The notes: generated by a model not told the origin, from the sequence alone. 64,000 nt of DNA from an uncultured Collinsella sp. (GCA_905208635.1 CAJLPX010000002.1:62001-126000), one strand, 5' to 3'. Counted from the stretch's first letter, positions 31,395 to 39,966 are shown. Translations and numbers: made by a program.

Positions 31395-31817
31395 TTACAC
31401 CCCCGCAATCCCGCGCGCGGCACTCAGCAGCTCATACTCCCTCTGGCTCCACTGGTGCAGCTTGGCAGCCTCGACGGCATCACGACACAAGTCCAAAAAC
31501 ACCTCGGCGCCCTCGCAGAAGCACTCACGGGCAAAGTCACCCGAGCCGCTTGCGACGCACGAGCCGTCGGCAAAGAGCTTCCAGCTGGACGACTCGCGCG
31601 AGTCGTCTCCGAGCAGCTTGATCTGTAGCACGTGCGGGTCGCCGGCAACGCAGAGCTCTTCCTCGAGCACCTGCACGGTAAAGCGCATCTGGTGGGAGAG
31701 GCTGCTCTTGACCATGGCCGAGGCATAGCCGTTCGGCTTGTCCAGAAGATGCATTCGTTTTGGCTTGGCTACCAGGTTGTGGAAGTTGCGCTCACTGCGC
31801 ACGGAGAAATTGTCCAT
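31395..31817 (-). CDS. Hypothetical protein, 140 residues
   Basis: The ATG at 31817 has AAAGGAG 5 bases before it, so I prefer it over longer frames. The product is soluble, with a strand-rich first half (MRFTVQVLEEELCVAGDPHVLQIKLLG) and a helical, Cys-containing second half (FCEGAEVFLDLCRDAVEAAKLHQW). I recognise no family and no catalytic motif. It stands alone, divergent from the ATPase at 32186, with a terminator-like hairpin at 31966 on the far side of its promoter. Confidence 0.65.
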   Translation of the reverse strand: MDNFSVRSERNFHNLVAKPKRMHLLDKPNGYASAMVKSSLSHQMRFTVQVLEEELCVAGDPHVLQIKLLGDDSRESSSWKLFADGSCVASGSGDFARECFCEGAEVFLDLCRDAVEAAKLHQWSQREYELLSAARGIAGV

Positions 31818-31965
31818 ACGGACTCCTTTCATCGATGTTGGCAGGGCCACCGTGCCTCTTGGCCGGTTGGCGTCGGGATCGTGGAGCCAACTCTCTACCC
31901 CGACTCTGGATAAAACGCGCCCGCTCCTTGCTGGCACGATGGAGTCTATCAGCGCGCGCGGACAC

Positions 31966-32011
31966 AAATCAAGCGCCGCCTGTGAAATGATGTGCAGACG
32001 GCGCTTGATTT
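31966..32011. terminator. 17-base hairpin upstream of the AAA ATPase
   Basis: AAATCAAGCGCCGCCTG (31966-31982) pairs with CAGACGGCGCTTGATTT (31995-32011) with one mismatch region. A- and T-rich ends allow termination on either strand. It lies between two divergent genes, where no terminator is needed, so it may mark a junction. Confidence 0.65.
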
Positions 32012-32035
32012 CGCCGGCTGCTGTTAGGCTTAAAT

Positions 32036-32152
32036 CCGAAAAAGTGTCGAAATATCCCGTGTAAAAGTACGGAAAAGTGTCGTAATACACACTTCAAAAT
32101 CTCGAAAAAGTGTCGAAATGAGCATCTAGCAACCACGGAAAAGTGTATCCTA
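32036..32152 (+). repeat. Four direct repeats of CGRAAAAGTGTCG spaced exactly 33 bases
   Basis: Copies are at 32036, 32069, 32102 and 32135, each 18 bases, in an alternating pattern: copies 1 and 3 read CGAAAAAGTGTCGAAAT, copies 2 and 4 CGGAAAAGTGT. The GTGT cores fall at 32044, 32077, 32110 and 32143. The array ends 33 bases before the ATPase ATG at 32186, so all four sites would lie over its promoter. They look like binding sites for a regulator or for the ATPase system itself. Confidence 0.85.
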
Positions 32153-32185
32153 GTGCTAAAACAGCACGTAATAAGGGGTGCGCTT

Positions 32186-33508
32186 ATGCTACAGAGAAAA
32201 GCGAAAGCACAGTTTGAATCTTGGCTTGCCTCGTCGCCTAACAAGGCTCTTTTGGTCAAGGGCGCCCGACAGGTAGGAAAGTCATATTTGGTCAACGTCT
32301 TTGCAAATGAATCGTTCGAAAATGTCGTGACGTTCGACCTTATCGCCGACGCGTCCGTGCGCGATTCGTTTTTGGCGGCGAAAAGTGCGGATGATCTGCT
32401 TATGCGTATGTCTATTGCTGCAACGCAGCCGATGGTTGCGAACAAGACCGTTGTGGTTATCGACGAGGTGCAGCGATGCCCCAACGTGGTGACGTTTATC
32501 AAATATCTGGTCCAGCGCGGCGACTTTCGATACATCCTTACCGGATCGCTCCTTGGCGTTGAGCTCGAGGGCATCGATTCCCTGCCGGTGGGGTATGTCG
32601 AGCAGGTCCAGATGTACCCGCTCGACTTTGAGGAGTTTTGCTGGGCAAATGGCGTTGGTGCCAGCGTGTTTGACATGCTCAGGGGCTGTCTAAAGAATGA
32701 GGGGGAGCTTCCCGGCTATCTGTATGACCGCTTGCTCGATCTGTTCCATCAGTATGTGGTGGTGGGAGGCATGCCCGACGCGGTCAATTCCTTCTTGGCG
32801 ACGCGCAATGTCGACGAGGTTCGAAACATCCACCGCGATCTTCACGCCCTGTATCGCGATGACATCGCAAAGTACGCTCCGCCCGAGCTGCGCTTGGTTA
32901 TTCGCGATATCTATGATCTGATTCCCAGCGAGGCCGGTTCCAAAAACAAGCGATTCAAACTGTCATCGATTAACGGTGTCAAACGTTTTTCGCAGGTGAC
33001 AGATCATTTCCTCTGGCTATCGGAGGCGGGTGTCGCGCTTCCTGTGTATAACGTAACGGCGCCCGTGGCACCCCTTTTATTGGGGGAGCAACGAAATCTG
33101 TTTAAGCTGTTTTACTTGGACACCGGAATGCTTATGTCGTCGTATTCCAAAAGGGTCGCCCAAGGCGTTTTTGATGGGGAGGCAGAAGGCCCCTTTGGCA
33201 TGAATATGGGGGCGGCATTCGAGGGCTTCGTTGCCCAAGAGCTCAAAGCCCACGGATTTAGATTGCGCTACTTTACGTCCAAAAAGGTCGGTGAGCTCGA
33301 TTTTGTGGAAGAGACGTTCGATGGGGAAGTGCTCGCCATCGAGGTCAAATCGGGCAAGAGTTTTAAGTCCCACGCGGCGCTCGATAACGCACTGGCAACG
33401 AAGGGCTACGGAATCGATCGCGCCCTGGTACTTGCGGAATGTAATCTTCACCGCGATGGTGACGTGCTGTATCTGCCCATCTTTATGGCAGGGCTTTTGG
33501 AGCCGTAA
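32186..33508 (+). CDS. AAA+ ATPase with DUF4143 (PD-(D/E)XK-like) C-terminus
   Basis: A 440-residue ATPase. Walker A is VKGARQVGKSYL (about residues 24-35), Walker B is VVVIDEVQRC, and sensor-1 is ILTGSLLG. The DUF4143 region follows, with YVVVGGMPDAV and a C-terminal nuclease-like core GELDFVEE-x-EVLAIEVKSGK. Proteins of this type are common single genes in gut anaerobes; their role is not established, with defence or DNA-transaction roles proposed. ATG 32186 is chosen because AAGGGG lies 8 bases upstream; the earlier codon at 32153 falls in the repeat array. Confidence 0.9.
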   Translation: MLQRKAKAQFESWLASSPNKALLVKGARQVGKSYLVNVFANESFENVVTFDLIADASVRDSFLAAKSADDLLMRMSIAATQPMVANKTVVVIDEVQRCPNVVTFIKYLVQRGDFRYILTGSLLGVELEGIDSLPVGYVEQVQMYPLDFEEFCWANGVGASVFDMLRGCLKNEGELPGYLYDRLLDLFHQYVVVGGMPDAVNSFLATRNVDEVRNIHRDLHALYRDDIAKYAPPELRLVIRDIYDLIPSEAGSKNKRFKLSSINGVKRFSQVTDHFLWLSEAGVALPVYNVTAPVAPLLLGEQRNLFKLFYLDTGMLMSSYSKRVAQGVFDGEAEGPFGMNMGAAFEGFVAQELKAHGFRLRYFTSKKVGELDFVEETFDGEVLAIEVKSGKSFKSHAALDNALATKGYGIDRALVLAECNLHRDGDVLYLPIFMAGLLEP

Positions 33509-33545
33509 CGTGCCGCCGACTCTTCCGACCCTCCCTTAGCCCTCG

Positions 33546-34520
33546 CTACTCGTCGTCCCCGTCGTTGGGGTCGCCCTTGAGGGTGTTGATGTCCAGATAC
33601 TCGTTATCGTCCTCTTTTTGCTGGGTCTCCGACTCCGCTTGGGTGGGGCCGGAGAACAGCCGGAATCCCTCAAACGCAATGACACCGAGCAGGGCAATGA
33701 CAATGGCGATAAAGGCAACCTTGACTGCCTGCGGAAATTCCGAGAAACGCAGCGCCTTTTCCTCGGCGTAATAATCGGCGAAGCGTTCTTCGCCTGTGCT
33801 TTTGGTATACACCGGCGCGGACGCGGCCTCCGGGTCATATTCCGGTGCAGGCGTGGCAGCGTACGGATCGTTGAGATAATCGCTCGATGCGGTGCCATAA
33901 TCCTCGGTCTCGATGCGACCGTTGCCAGCATAGCCATCGGAATAATCGGAAAATGCCGTACCGCTCTCATAGTCCGCGGCACTCGTGTTGGCGGCAAAAA
34001 GCGGGTTAACTGGAACGTCGAGCGCCGGCATGCCGGTAGAGGTCTCATCCAGATCGGTTGCAGCCCAGGAATCGTAGGCAACCTGATGGGCAACGGGCTC
34101 ATCGAGCCTTGTGACCGGAGGCTTGCGTGCCGCAGGAACAGGCAACTGCTGGGCGCTGTACATAACGGTGCTGTCGGCCGATTTGCCCTGCGTCGCTGCA
34201 GCGAGAAATGCCGCCGTTTCGGACGGGTCGCTTGTGGGGCGGGGAGCGGGCGTGGTCGCCGAAGTGAGTGCGGGCGTCGAAACAGGCGACTGCGCAGGAG
34301 TCGGCGCAGATGCGGGCTTAGGCGCAAGTGCGGGATTGAGGCTTGACGGACGAGCCCCGCCGCCCATGAGTTCGTCGGCGGTCCACGGGCGATCATTCAT
34401 CACGTCGTCAAGGCTCAGCGAAAACAGGTCGTCTTCACCCTCATCGAACATGCGGTGCACATGTCCACCAATTGCCGGAATCAATCCGCGACCGGTGCAT
34501 GATGCCTTGCTCAACGCCAT
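33546..34520 (-). CDS. Single-pass membrane protein with long disordered N-terminus
   Basis: A 324-residue protein. The first 60 residues are folded-looking (FDEGEDDLFSLSLDDVMNDRPW), then come about 170 residues rich in Ala, Pro, Thr and Ser, followed by acidic-aromatic repeats (SDYSDGYAG; SSDYLNDPYA). One membrane helix (VAFIAIVIALLGVIAFEGF) lies near residue 280, and a 30-residue acidic end follows. It looks like a cytoplasmic-tail membrane protein of unknown role. AAAGGA precedes the ATG at 34520. Its stop is near the ATPase stop; the two genes converge. Confidence 0.7.
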   Translation of the reverse strand: MALSKASCTGRGLIPAIGGHVHRMFDEGEDDLFSLSLDDVMNDRPWTADELMGGGARPSSLNPALAPKPASAPTPAQSPVSTPALTSATTPAPRPTSDPSETAAFLAAATQGKSADSTVMYSAQQLPVPAARKPPVTRLDEPVAHQVAYDSWAATDLDETSTGMPALDVPVNPLFAANTSAADYESGTAFSDYSDGYAGNGRIETEDYGTASSDYLNDPYAATPAPEYDPEAASAPVYTKSTGEERFADYYAEEKALRFSEFPQAVKVAFIAIVIALLGVIAFEGFRLFSGPTQAESETQQKEDDNEYLDINTLKGDPNDGDDE

Positions 34521-34643
34521 TCTGTTCCATCCTTTCGAAATACTAATGACATCGATTATATGGAACTTCCCAAGCGGCTCGGTCTTGGATTCATGCTTTC
34601 CAGAACTCGCGCCCAAAAGGGGAGGGGCAATCCAGGCGAGTGC

Positions 34644-35297
34644 CTACTTGTCGCCTGCTGCCGCCTTGGCCTCATTGAGGTAGCTATAGAAGCTGTACTT
34701 GGAGATGCCAAAGAACTCGCAGGCGCGTTCGCTCGACTTGGAAATGAGGAAGGCGCCGCGACGGTCGAGGTAGCCAATGGCACGAATGCGCTCGTCTTTG
34801 GTCATGAGCGCCGCGGGCTTGCCCACAAACTGCTCGCACTCGTGCAGCAGGTCCTCGAGCAGGTCGCCGATGTTCTTGGTAATGGGCTCGGGCTCGGTGT
34901 AGCCCGTGCCGCCGGTGCCGGTAAAGGCGTCGAGCGAACGCTCAAAAGCCTTCATAAGCGTAATGTCAAAGTTGATGCCCAAAATGCCGACGGGCTTGCC
35001 TTCGTCGTTGCGGATAAAGATGGTCGAGGACTTGAGCAGCTTGCCATCGGTGGTTTTAGTGAGGTACGGCTCGCGGTCGTGTACGTCGGTGGTGCCCTCG
35101 TGCATGGACTCAAACACGATATGGCTGGGGCCGTCACCCAGTTTGCGCCCGCTGACGTGGCCATTTTCGATCACTACGATGGAGTGGTCCACGTCCTCGG
35201 TCTCCAGATCGTGGACGACGACTTCGCAGTTGGGGCCAAATTGGAGCGCCAGACCGTGTGCAAGGCGCTTGTAAAACTCAATCTGTGCGGGGGTCAT
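34644..35297 (-). CDS. YheO/DauR-type PAS-HTH transcriptional regulator (paralogue 2)
   Basis: A 217-residue regulator of the same family as 18637-19293. The PAS part has FGPNCEVVVHDLE, NGHVSGRKLGDGPS and GILGINFDITLM; the C-terminal helix-turn-helix reads FLISKSSERACEFFGISKYSFYSYL. Start ATG 35297 has AGGAAGG 5 bases upstream. It is divergent from ygeX, and two copies of an AACAAA-N3-TTTGTT site lie between them, so it most likely controls purine arm 2. The ligand might be a purine breakdown product; this is inference. Confidence 0.88.
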   Translation of the reverse strand: MTPAQIEFYKRLAHGLALQFGPNCEVVVHDLETEDVDHSIVVIENGHVSGRKLGDGPSHIVFESMHEGTTDVHDREPYLTKTTDGKLLKSSTIFIRNDEGKPVGILGINFDITLMKAFERSLDAFTGTGGTGYTEPEPITKNIGDLLEDLLHECEQFVGKPAALMTKDERIRAIGYLDRRGAFLISKSSERACEFFGISKYSFYSYLNEAKAAAGDK

Positions 35298-35416
35298 GGG
35301 TGCCTTCCTAAAAATTAGTTTGGGCACACTTTGCCATAAACCACACTTGTTCGCAAATAACGAAAGCGTTGCTGCGTTATGTGACCGTTCGGCGGCGAAA
35401 AGGTACCGATTGCGGC

Positions 35417-35482
35417 AACAAACAATTTGTTAGGTTATCCAATCAAAAAGTGTGATAGAACATTGCTAACAAACTTTTTGTT
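35417..35482. promoter_or_regulatory. Two AACAAA-N3-TTTGTT palindromes before ygeX
   Basis: Identical inverted repeats AACAAA-CAA-TTTGTT (35417-35431) and AACAAA-CTT-TTTGTT (35468-35482) are 51 bases apart in the divergent control region. This is the form of a dimer operator and its auxiliary site. The nearest candidate binder is the YheO-type regulator at 34644. Confidence 0.55.
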
Positions 35483-35574
35483 TGGCATCCACATAAAAGT
35501 TCAGCCGTGTGAATGGGATCGGGCTGAAACGCGTATGCGGGGGCCGGCAAGAGAGGACTTAAGGAGTTCACCGT

Positions 35575-36789
35575 ATGGCCGATAAGATCCAGTGGGCGGG
35601 CAACACGATGCCCAAGAGCGATGACAAGCACTTGGGAATCATGAGCCTCGACCACGTGAAGAAGGCCCGCGCCTTCCACCAGTCGTTCCCTCAGTACACC
35701 GTTACTCCGCTTGCCCGCCTGGACGGCCAGGCCGCGCGCCTGGGCCTGTCCAACCTGTGCGTTAAGGACGAGAGCTATCGCTTTGGCCTCAACGCCTTTA
35801 AGGTCCTGGGCGGCTCGTTTGCCATGGCCAACTATATTGCCGACGAGACCGGCAAGGACGTTGCCGACTGCACCTTCGATTACCTGACCTCCGATCAGCT
35901 GGCCGAGGACTTTGGCCAGGCTACCTTCTTTACCGCCACCGACGGCAACCATGGCCGCGGCGTGGCATGGGCTGCCAACAAGCTGGGCCAGAAGGCCGTC
36001 GTGCACATGCCCAAGGGTTCCACCAAGCCCCGCTTCGATAACATTGCCGCCGAGGGCGCCACGGTGACCATCGAAGAGGTCAACTACGACGAGTGCGTGC
36101 GCATGGCCGCCGCCGAGGCCGACGCCTGCGAGCGCGGCGTCATCGTTCAGGACACCGCCTGGGAGGGCTACGAGAAGATCCCGTCCTGGATCATGGAGGG
36201 TTACGGCACCATGGCTTCCGAGGCTGCCGAGCAGCTGCGCGAGATGGCTATCAACCGCCCGACGCACGTCTTTGTCCAGGCTGGCGTAGGCTCGCTCGCC
36301 GGCGCCGTGGTGGGCTACTTCACCAACCTGTATCCCGATAACCCGCCCACCTTCGTCGTGGTTGAGTGCGCACCGGCCGCCTGCCTGTACAAGGGCGCTG
36401 CCGCCGGCGACGGAGATCCGCGCATCGTGGACGGTGACATGCCCTCCATCATGGCCGGCCTGTGCTGCGGCGAGCCCAACATCTTGGGCTGGGATATCCT
36501 GCGCAACCACACCACCGCCTTCGTGTCCTGCCCCGACTGGGTCACCGCTCGCGGCATGCGCACCCTGGGCGCTCCCGAGAAGGGCGACCCGCGCGTCATC
36601 TCCGGCGAGTCCGGCGCAGTGACCACCGGTCTGGTCGAGACCCTCATGCTCGACCCCGAGTACGCCGAGCTCAAGGAGCTCATCGGCCTGGACAAGACGA
36701 GCTCCGTGCTCTGCTTCTCCACCGAGGGCGACACCGATCCGGATCAGTACCGTCGCATCGTCTGGGAGGGCGAGTACCCGACTTGCTAG
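35575..36789 (+). CDS. ygeX: 2,3-diaminopropionate ammonia-lyase
   Basis: A 404-residue PLP enzyme that splits 2,3-diaminopropionate to pyruvate and two ammonia, through 2-aminoacrylate. The PLP Lys is in GLNAFKVLGGSFA, the phosphate-binding region in TATDGNHGRGVAW and a Gly-rich loop in VFVQAGVGSLAGAV. Length fits YgeX. The ATG at 35575 follows AAGGAG. It opens arm 2. In anaerobic purine breakdown this enzyme handles the C-C-N backbone left after the ring is opened. Confidence 0.95.
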   Translation: MADKIQWAGNTMPKSDDKHLGIMSLDHVKKARAFHQSFPQYTVTPLARLDGQAARLGLSNLCVKDESYRFGLNAFKVLGGSFAMANYIADETGKDVADCTFDYLTSDQLAEDFGQATFFTATDGNHGRGVAWAANKLGQKAVVHMPKGSTKPRFDNIAAEGATVTIEEVNYDECVRMAAAEADACERGVIVQDTAWEGYEKIPSWIMEGYGTMASEAAEQLREMAINRPTHVFVQAGVGSLAGAVVGYFTNLYPDNPPTFVVVECAPAACLYKGAAAGDGDPRIVDGDMPSIMAGLCCGEPNILGWDILRNHTTAFVSCPDWVTARGMRTLGAPEKGDPRVISGESGAVTTGLVETLMLDPEYAELKELIGLDKTSSVLCFSTEGDTDPDQYRRIVWEGEYPTC

Positions 36790-36804
36790 CAGGCTGACCT
36801 GTCC

Positions 36805-36922
36805 GGAGGCAGCCGGAGGACTTTACTCCCTGCTCGGACAGTCCTGCTCGCACGGAGAGCACATTAAGTGCTCTCCGGCTCGTGCGGAACTCGCGACGGA
36901 GCAAAGTCCTCCGTCCGCCTCC
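36805..36922 (+). repeat. 118-base nested palindrome between ygeX and ygeY
   Basis: Outer arms GGAGGCAGCCGGAGGACTTT and its reverse complement copy end at 36805 and 36922 (about 21 of 25 bases match). Inside is GGAGAGCAC-ATTAA-GTGCTCTCC, perfect over 9 bases. The whole spacer can fold into one long hairpin. It may be a mobile palindrome, or a processing/termination signal that separates ygeX from ygeY expression. Confidence 0.7.
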
Positions 36923-37026
36923 TATGGTTGCTTGCTTGCCGGGTGCTCGACCTCACGCTGCTTGGCACAAGTGATCTATCTGAAATATCTACCTGTAGGT
37001 AAACCCTTGTAGAAAGGTTGACTGTT

Positions 37027-38412
37027 ATGACTAAGGAACTCGATTTCGAGGCAATTAAAAACGCTGCTGAGTCTCACCGCGCTGACATGACCCGCTTCCT
37101 GCGCGCCATGATCTCGCACCCCTCTGAGTCCTGCAAGGAGGGCGAGGTTGTCGCTTGCATCAAGGCCGAGATGGAGAGCCTTGGCTATGACGAGGTCAAG
37201 GTCGATGGCTTGGGTAACGTCATGGGCTTTATGGGCGAGGGCGACAAGATCATCGCCATCGACTCCCACATCGACACCGTCGGCATCGGCAACATCGAGA
37301 ACTGGGATGCCGATCCCTATGAGGGCTACGAGACCGACGAGATCATCTACGGCCGCGGCGGCTCTGACCAGGAGGGCGGTATGGCTTCTGCTGCCTACGC
37401 TGCCAAGATGATGAAGGACATGGGCCTCATCCCCGAGGGCTACAAGATCATGGTCGTCGGCACCGTCCAGGAAGAGGACTGCGACGGCATGTGCTGGCAG
37501 TACATCTACAACAAGGACGGCATTAAGCCCGAGTTCGTCATTTCCACCGAGCCTACCGACGGCGGCATCTATCGCGGTCACCGCGGCCGCATGGAGATCC
37601 GCGTCGACGTTCACGGCACCTCCTGCCACGGCTCCGCTCCCGACCGCGGCGACAACGCCATTTACAAAATGGCCGACATCATCGCCGACGTCCGCGCCCT
37701 CAACAACAACGGCTGCGACGAGTCGACCGACATCAAGGGCCTCGTCAAGATGCTCGACCCCAAGTACAACCCCGAGCACTTCGAGGACGCCCGCTTCCTG
37801 GGCCGCGGCACCTGCACCGTCAGCCAGATCTTCTACACCAGCCCCAGCCGCTGCGCTGTCGCTGACTCCTGCGCCATCTCCATCGACCGTCGCATGACCG
37901 CCGGCGAGACCTGGGAGTCCTGCCTGGACGAGATCCGCAACCTGCCGGCCGCCAAGAAGTACGGCGACGACGTGAAGGTCTCCATGTACATGTACGACCG
38001 TCCGTCCTGGACCGGCGAGGTTTACGAGACCGAGGCTTACTTCCCCACGTGGATCAACAAGGAGACCGCTCCGCACGTCAAGGCCCTCGTCGACGCCCAC
38101 AAGGCCATGTTCGGTGACGAGCGCATCGGCTGCGAGCCCAGCATGGACAAGCGCACCGGTCGTCCGCTGTGCGACAAGTGGACCTTCTCCACGAACTGCG
38201 TTTCCATCCAGGGCCGCTATGGCATCCCCTGCGTTGGCTTTGGCCCGGGTGCCGAGTCTCAGGCTCACGCTCCCAACGAGGTCACCTACAAGGACGACCT
38301 GGTCACCGCTGCTGCCATGTACGTGGCTGCCCTGAACCTCTACGATCCGAGCCAGGCCGATGGCGACGCTACCGTGTTCCGCGCTGGTCTGACCAACAAC
38401 AAGATCGACTAG
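37027..38412 (+). CDS. ygeY: YgeY, M20-family metallohydrolase
   Basis: A 461-residue M20 peptidase/deacylase-like enzyme linked to selenium-type purine clusters. Metal ligands appear in AIDSHIDTVG, the GRGGSDQEGG segment and the Glu pair in VQEEDCDG, with a late His in SQAHAPNE. YgeY belongs to the same operon as ygeX and ygeW in E. coli and is placed in the same order here. It probably hydrolyses an amide intermediate of purine catabolism. ATG 37027 has AAAGG 9 bases upstream; the TTG at 37018 is less likely. Confidence 0.92.
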   Translation: MTKELDFEAIKNAAESHRADMTRFLRAMISHPSESCKEGEVVACIKAEMESLGYDEVKVDGLGNVMGFMGEGDKIIAIDSHIDTVGIGNIENWDADPYEGYETDEIIYGRGGSDQEGGMASAAYAAKMMKDMGLIPEGYKIMVVGTVQEEDCDGMCWQYIYNKDGIKPEFVISTEPTDGGIYRGHRGRMEIRVDVHGTSCHGSAPDRGDNAIYKMADIIADVRALNNNGCDESTDIKGLVKMLDPKYNPEHFEDARFLGRGTCTVSQIFYTSPSRCAVADSCAISIDRRMTAGETWESCLDEIRNLPAAKKYGDDVKVSMYMYDRPSWTGEVYETEAYFPTWINKETAPHVKALVDAHKAMFGDERIGCEPSMDKRTGRPLCDKWTFSTNCVSIQGRYGIPCVGFGPGAESQAHAPNEVTYKDDLVTAAAMYVAALNLYDPSQADGDATVFRAGLTNNKID

Positions 38413-38434
38413 TCCCATTCCTTGATCTTGTTGA

Positions 38435-38459
38435 GCCGGGGACAGCCTGTGTCCCCGGC
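38435..38459 (+). repeat. Hairpin between ygeY and ygeW
   Basis: GCCGGGGACA (38435-38444) pairs perfectly with TGTCCCCGGC (38450-38459) around a 5-base loop. No T run follows. It is another member of the set of intercistronic hairpins in the purine arms. Confidence 0.7.
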
Positions 38460-38613
38460 ACCCCCTGTTGACTTGGGGCCCGCGGTCGTTATCTCCCATG
38501 CTTCCTCAACGGTAGCGGGTCCTCGTCATAGCGCTCTGCATGTTCTAGCCACACGCGCATGCCGGAGCACATCTACTCATTGCGATCGTTTCATCTATGG
38601 AAAGGATATTTAC

Positions 38614-39816
38614 ATGGACGCCAAGTTTACCGAGCTCGTCGAGCAGCTGAACGGCCTCGATTTTAAGGGCATGTACGGCAGCGACTTCCTGCACACCTGG
38701 GATAAGACCACCGATGAGCTCAAGGCTCTCTACATCGTTGCCGACGCCCTGCGCGAGCTGCGTGAGAACAACGTTTCGTCCAAGATCTTCGACTCGGGCC
38801 TGGCCGTCTCCCTGTTCCGCGACAACTCCACCCGTACGCGCTTCTCCTTCTCTAAGGCCGCCAACCTGCTCGGCCTCGAGCTGCAGGACCTGGACGAGAA
38901 GAAGTCCCAGATCGCTCACGGCGAGACCGTCCGCGAGACCGCTACCATGATCTCCTTCATGGCCGACGTCATCGGCATCCGCGACGACATGTACATCGGC
39001 AAGGGCGACGCCTACATGGCCGAGGTCTCCGAGTCTGTCCAGCAGGCCTACGAGGACGGCGTTCTGGATCACCGTCCCACGCTCATCTCCTTGCAGTCCG
39101 ACTCCGATCACCCCACGCAGTCCTCTGCCGACATGCTCTACCTCATCAACGAGTTTGGCGGCCTCGAGAACCTCAAGGGCAAGAAGGTTGCCGTCACCTG
39201 GGCCTACTCGCCCTCTTACGGCAAGCCGCTGTCCTGTCCGCAGTCGCTGATCAGCCTGCTGCCCCGTTTTGGCATGGACGTCACTTTGGCCCACCCCGAG
39301 GGCTACGACCTCATGCCCGAGGTCGTCGAGCGCGCCAAGGGCTACGCCGCCGAGTCCGGCACCACCTTTAAGCAGGTCAACACCATGGCCGAGGCCTTCG
39401 AGGGCGCCGACATCGTGATCCCCAAGAGCTGGGCTCCGTTTGCCGCCATGGAGAAGCGTACCAACCTGTACGCGGAGGGCGACGACGCCGGCATCGCAGC
39501 GCTCGAGAAGGAGCTGCTCGCTCAGAACGCCACCCATCAGGACTGGTGCTCCACGACCGAGCTCATGGAGAAGACCGCCAACGGCCAGGACACTATCTTT
39601 ATGCACCCGCTGCCCGCCGACATCTCCGGTGTCTCCTGCGAGCGCGGCGAGGTCAACGCCGACGTCTTTGACATGCACCGCGTGGGCATGTACAAGGAGG
39701 CCAGCTACAAGCCGTACGCCATCGCAGCCATGATGTTCCTGCAGAAGGTTGCCGATCCCGCCGCTACCCTCAAGGCCCTCGACGAGCGCAACACCGCCCG
39801 TTGGTTCCAGGCCTAA
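38614..39816 (+). CDS. ygeW: YgeW-type carbamoyltransferase (ATCase/OTCase family)
   Basis: A 400-residue carbamoyltransferase of the YgeW group, whose trusted substrates are still debated. The carbamoyl-phosphate site is NSTRTRFSFSKAANLLG; LISLQSDSDHPTQSSADM and MHPLPADI complete the active site. In the reverse direction it could make carbamoyl phosphate, and thus ATP, from a ureido intermediate of purine breakdown. No carbamate kinase gene is in this window. ATG 38614 is preceded by GGAAAGGA. Confidence 0.93.
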   Translation: MDAKFTELVEQLNGLDFKGMYGSDFLHTWDKTTDELKALYIVADALRELRENNVSSKIFDSGLAVSLFRDNSTRTRFSFSKAANLLGLELQDLDEKKSQIAHGETVRETATMISFMADVIGIRDDMYIGKGDAYMAEVSESVQQAYEDGVLDHRPTLISLQSDSDHPTQSSADMLYLINEFGGLENLKGKKVAVTWAYSPSYGKPLSCPQSLISLLPRFGMDVTLAHPEGYDLMPEVVERAKGYAAESGTTFKQVNTMAEAFEGADIVIPKSWAPFAAMEKRTNLYAEGDDAGIAALEKELLAQNATHQDWCSTTELMEKTANGQDTIFMHPLPADISGVSCERGEVNADVFDMHRVGMYKEASYKPYAIAAMMFLQKVADPAATLKALDERNTARWFQA

Positions 39817-39840
39817 AGCCGCGCTGAGGTAAGCCATGTA

Positions 39841-39877
39841 AAGGGGGCGCTCTGCCAACCGGCGGGGTGCCCCTTTT
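39841..39877 (+). terminator. Terminator after ygeW
   Basis: AAGGGGGC pairs with GCCCCTTTT in an imperfect stem whose loop contains GCTCTGCCAACCGGCGGGG, and TTTTT follows. It separates ygeX-ygeY-ygeW from the next operon. Confidence 0.7.
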
Positions 39878-39966
39878 TGCATCGTGGGCGTGCGGGATAA
39901 GCGCTTTCGATGTAGATGCCCCGCGACGCGAGTTATGGGTACGATGGTTTCAGGGGAGGTATCGCC

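Noticed and set aside
32036..32152. Repeat array as a CRISPR
   Set aside because: Only four short copies, spacers of 15 bases, and no cas genes nearby. The position just before a start codon fits a regulatory array better.
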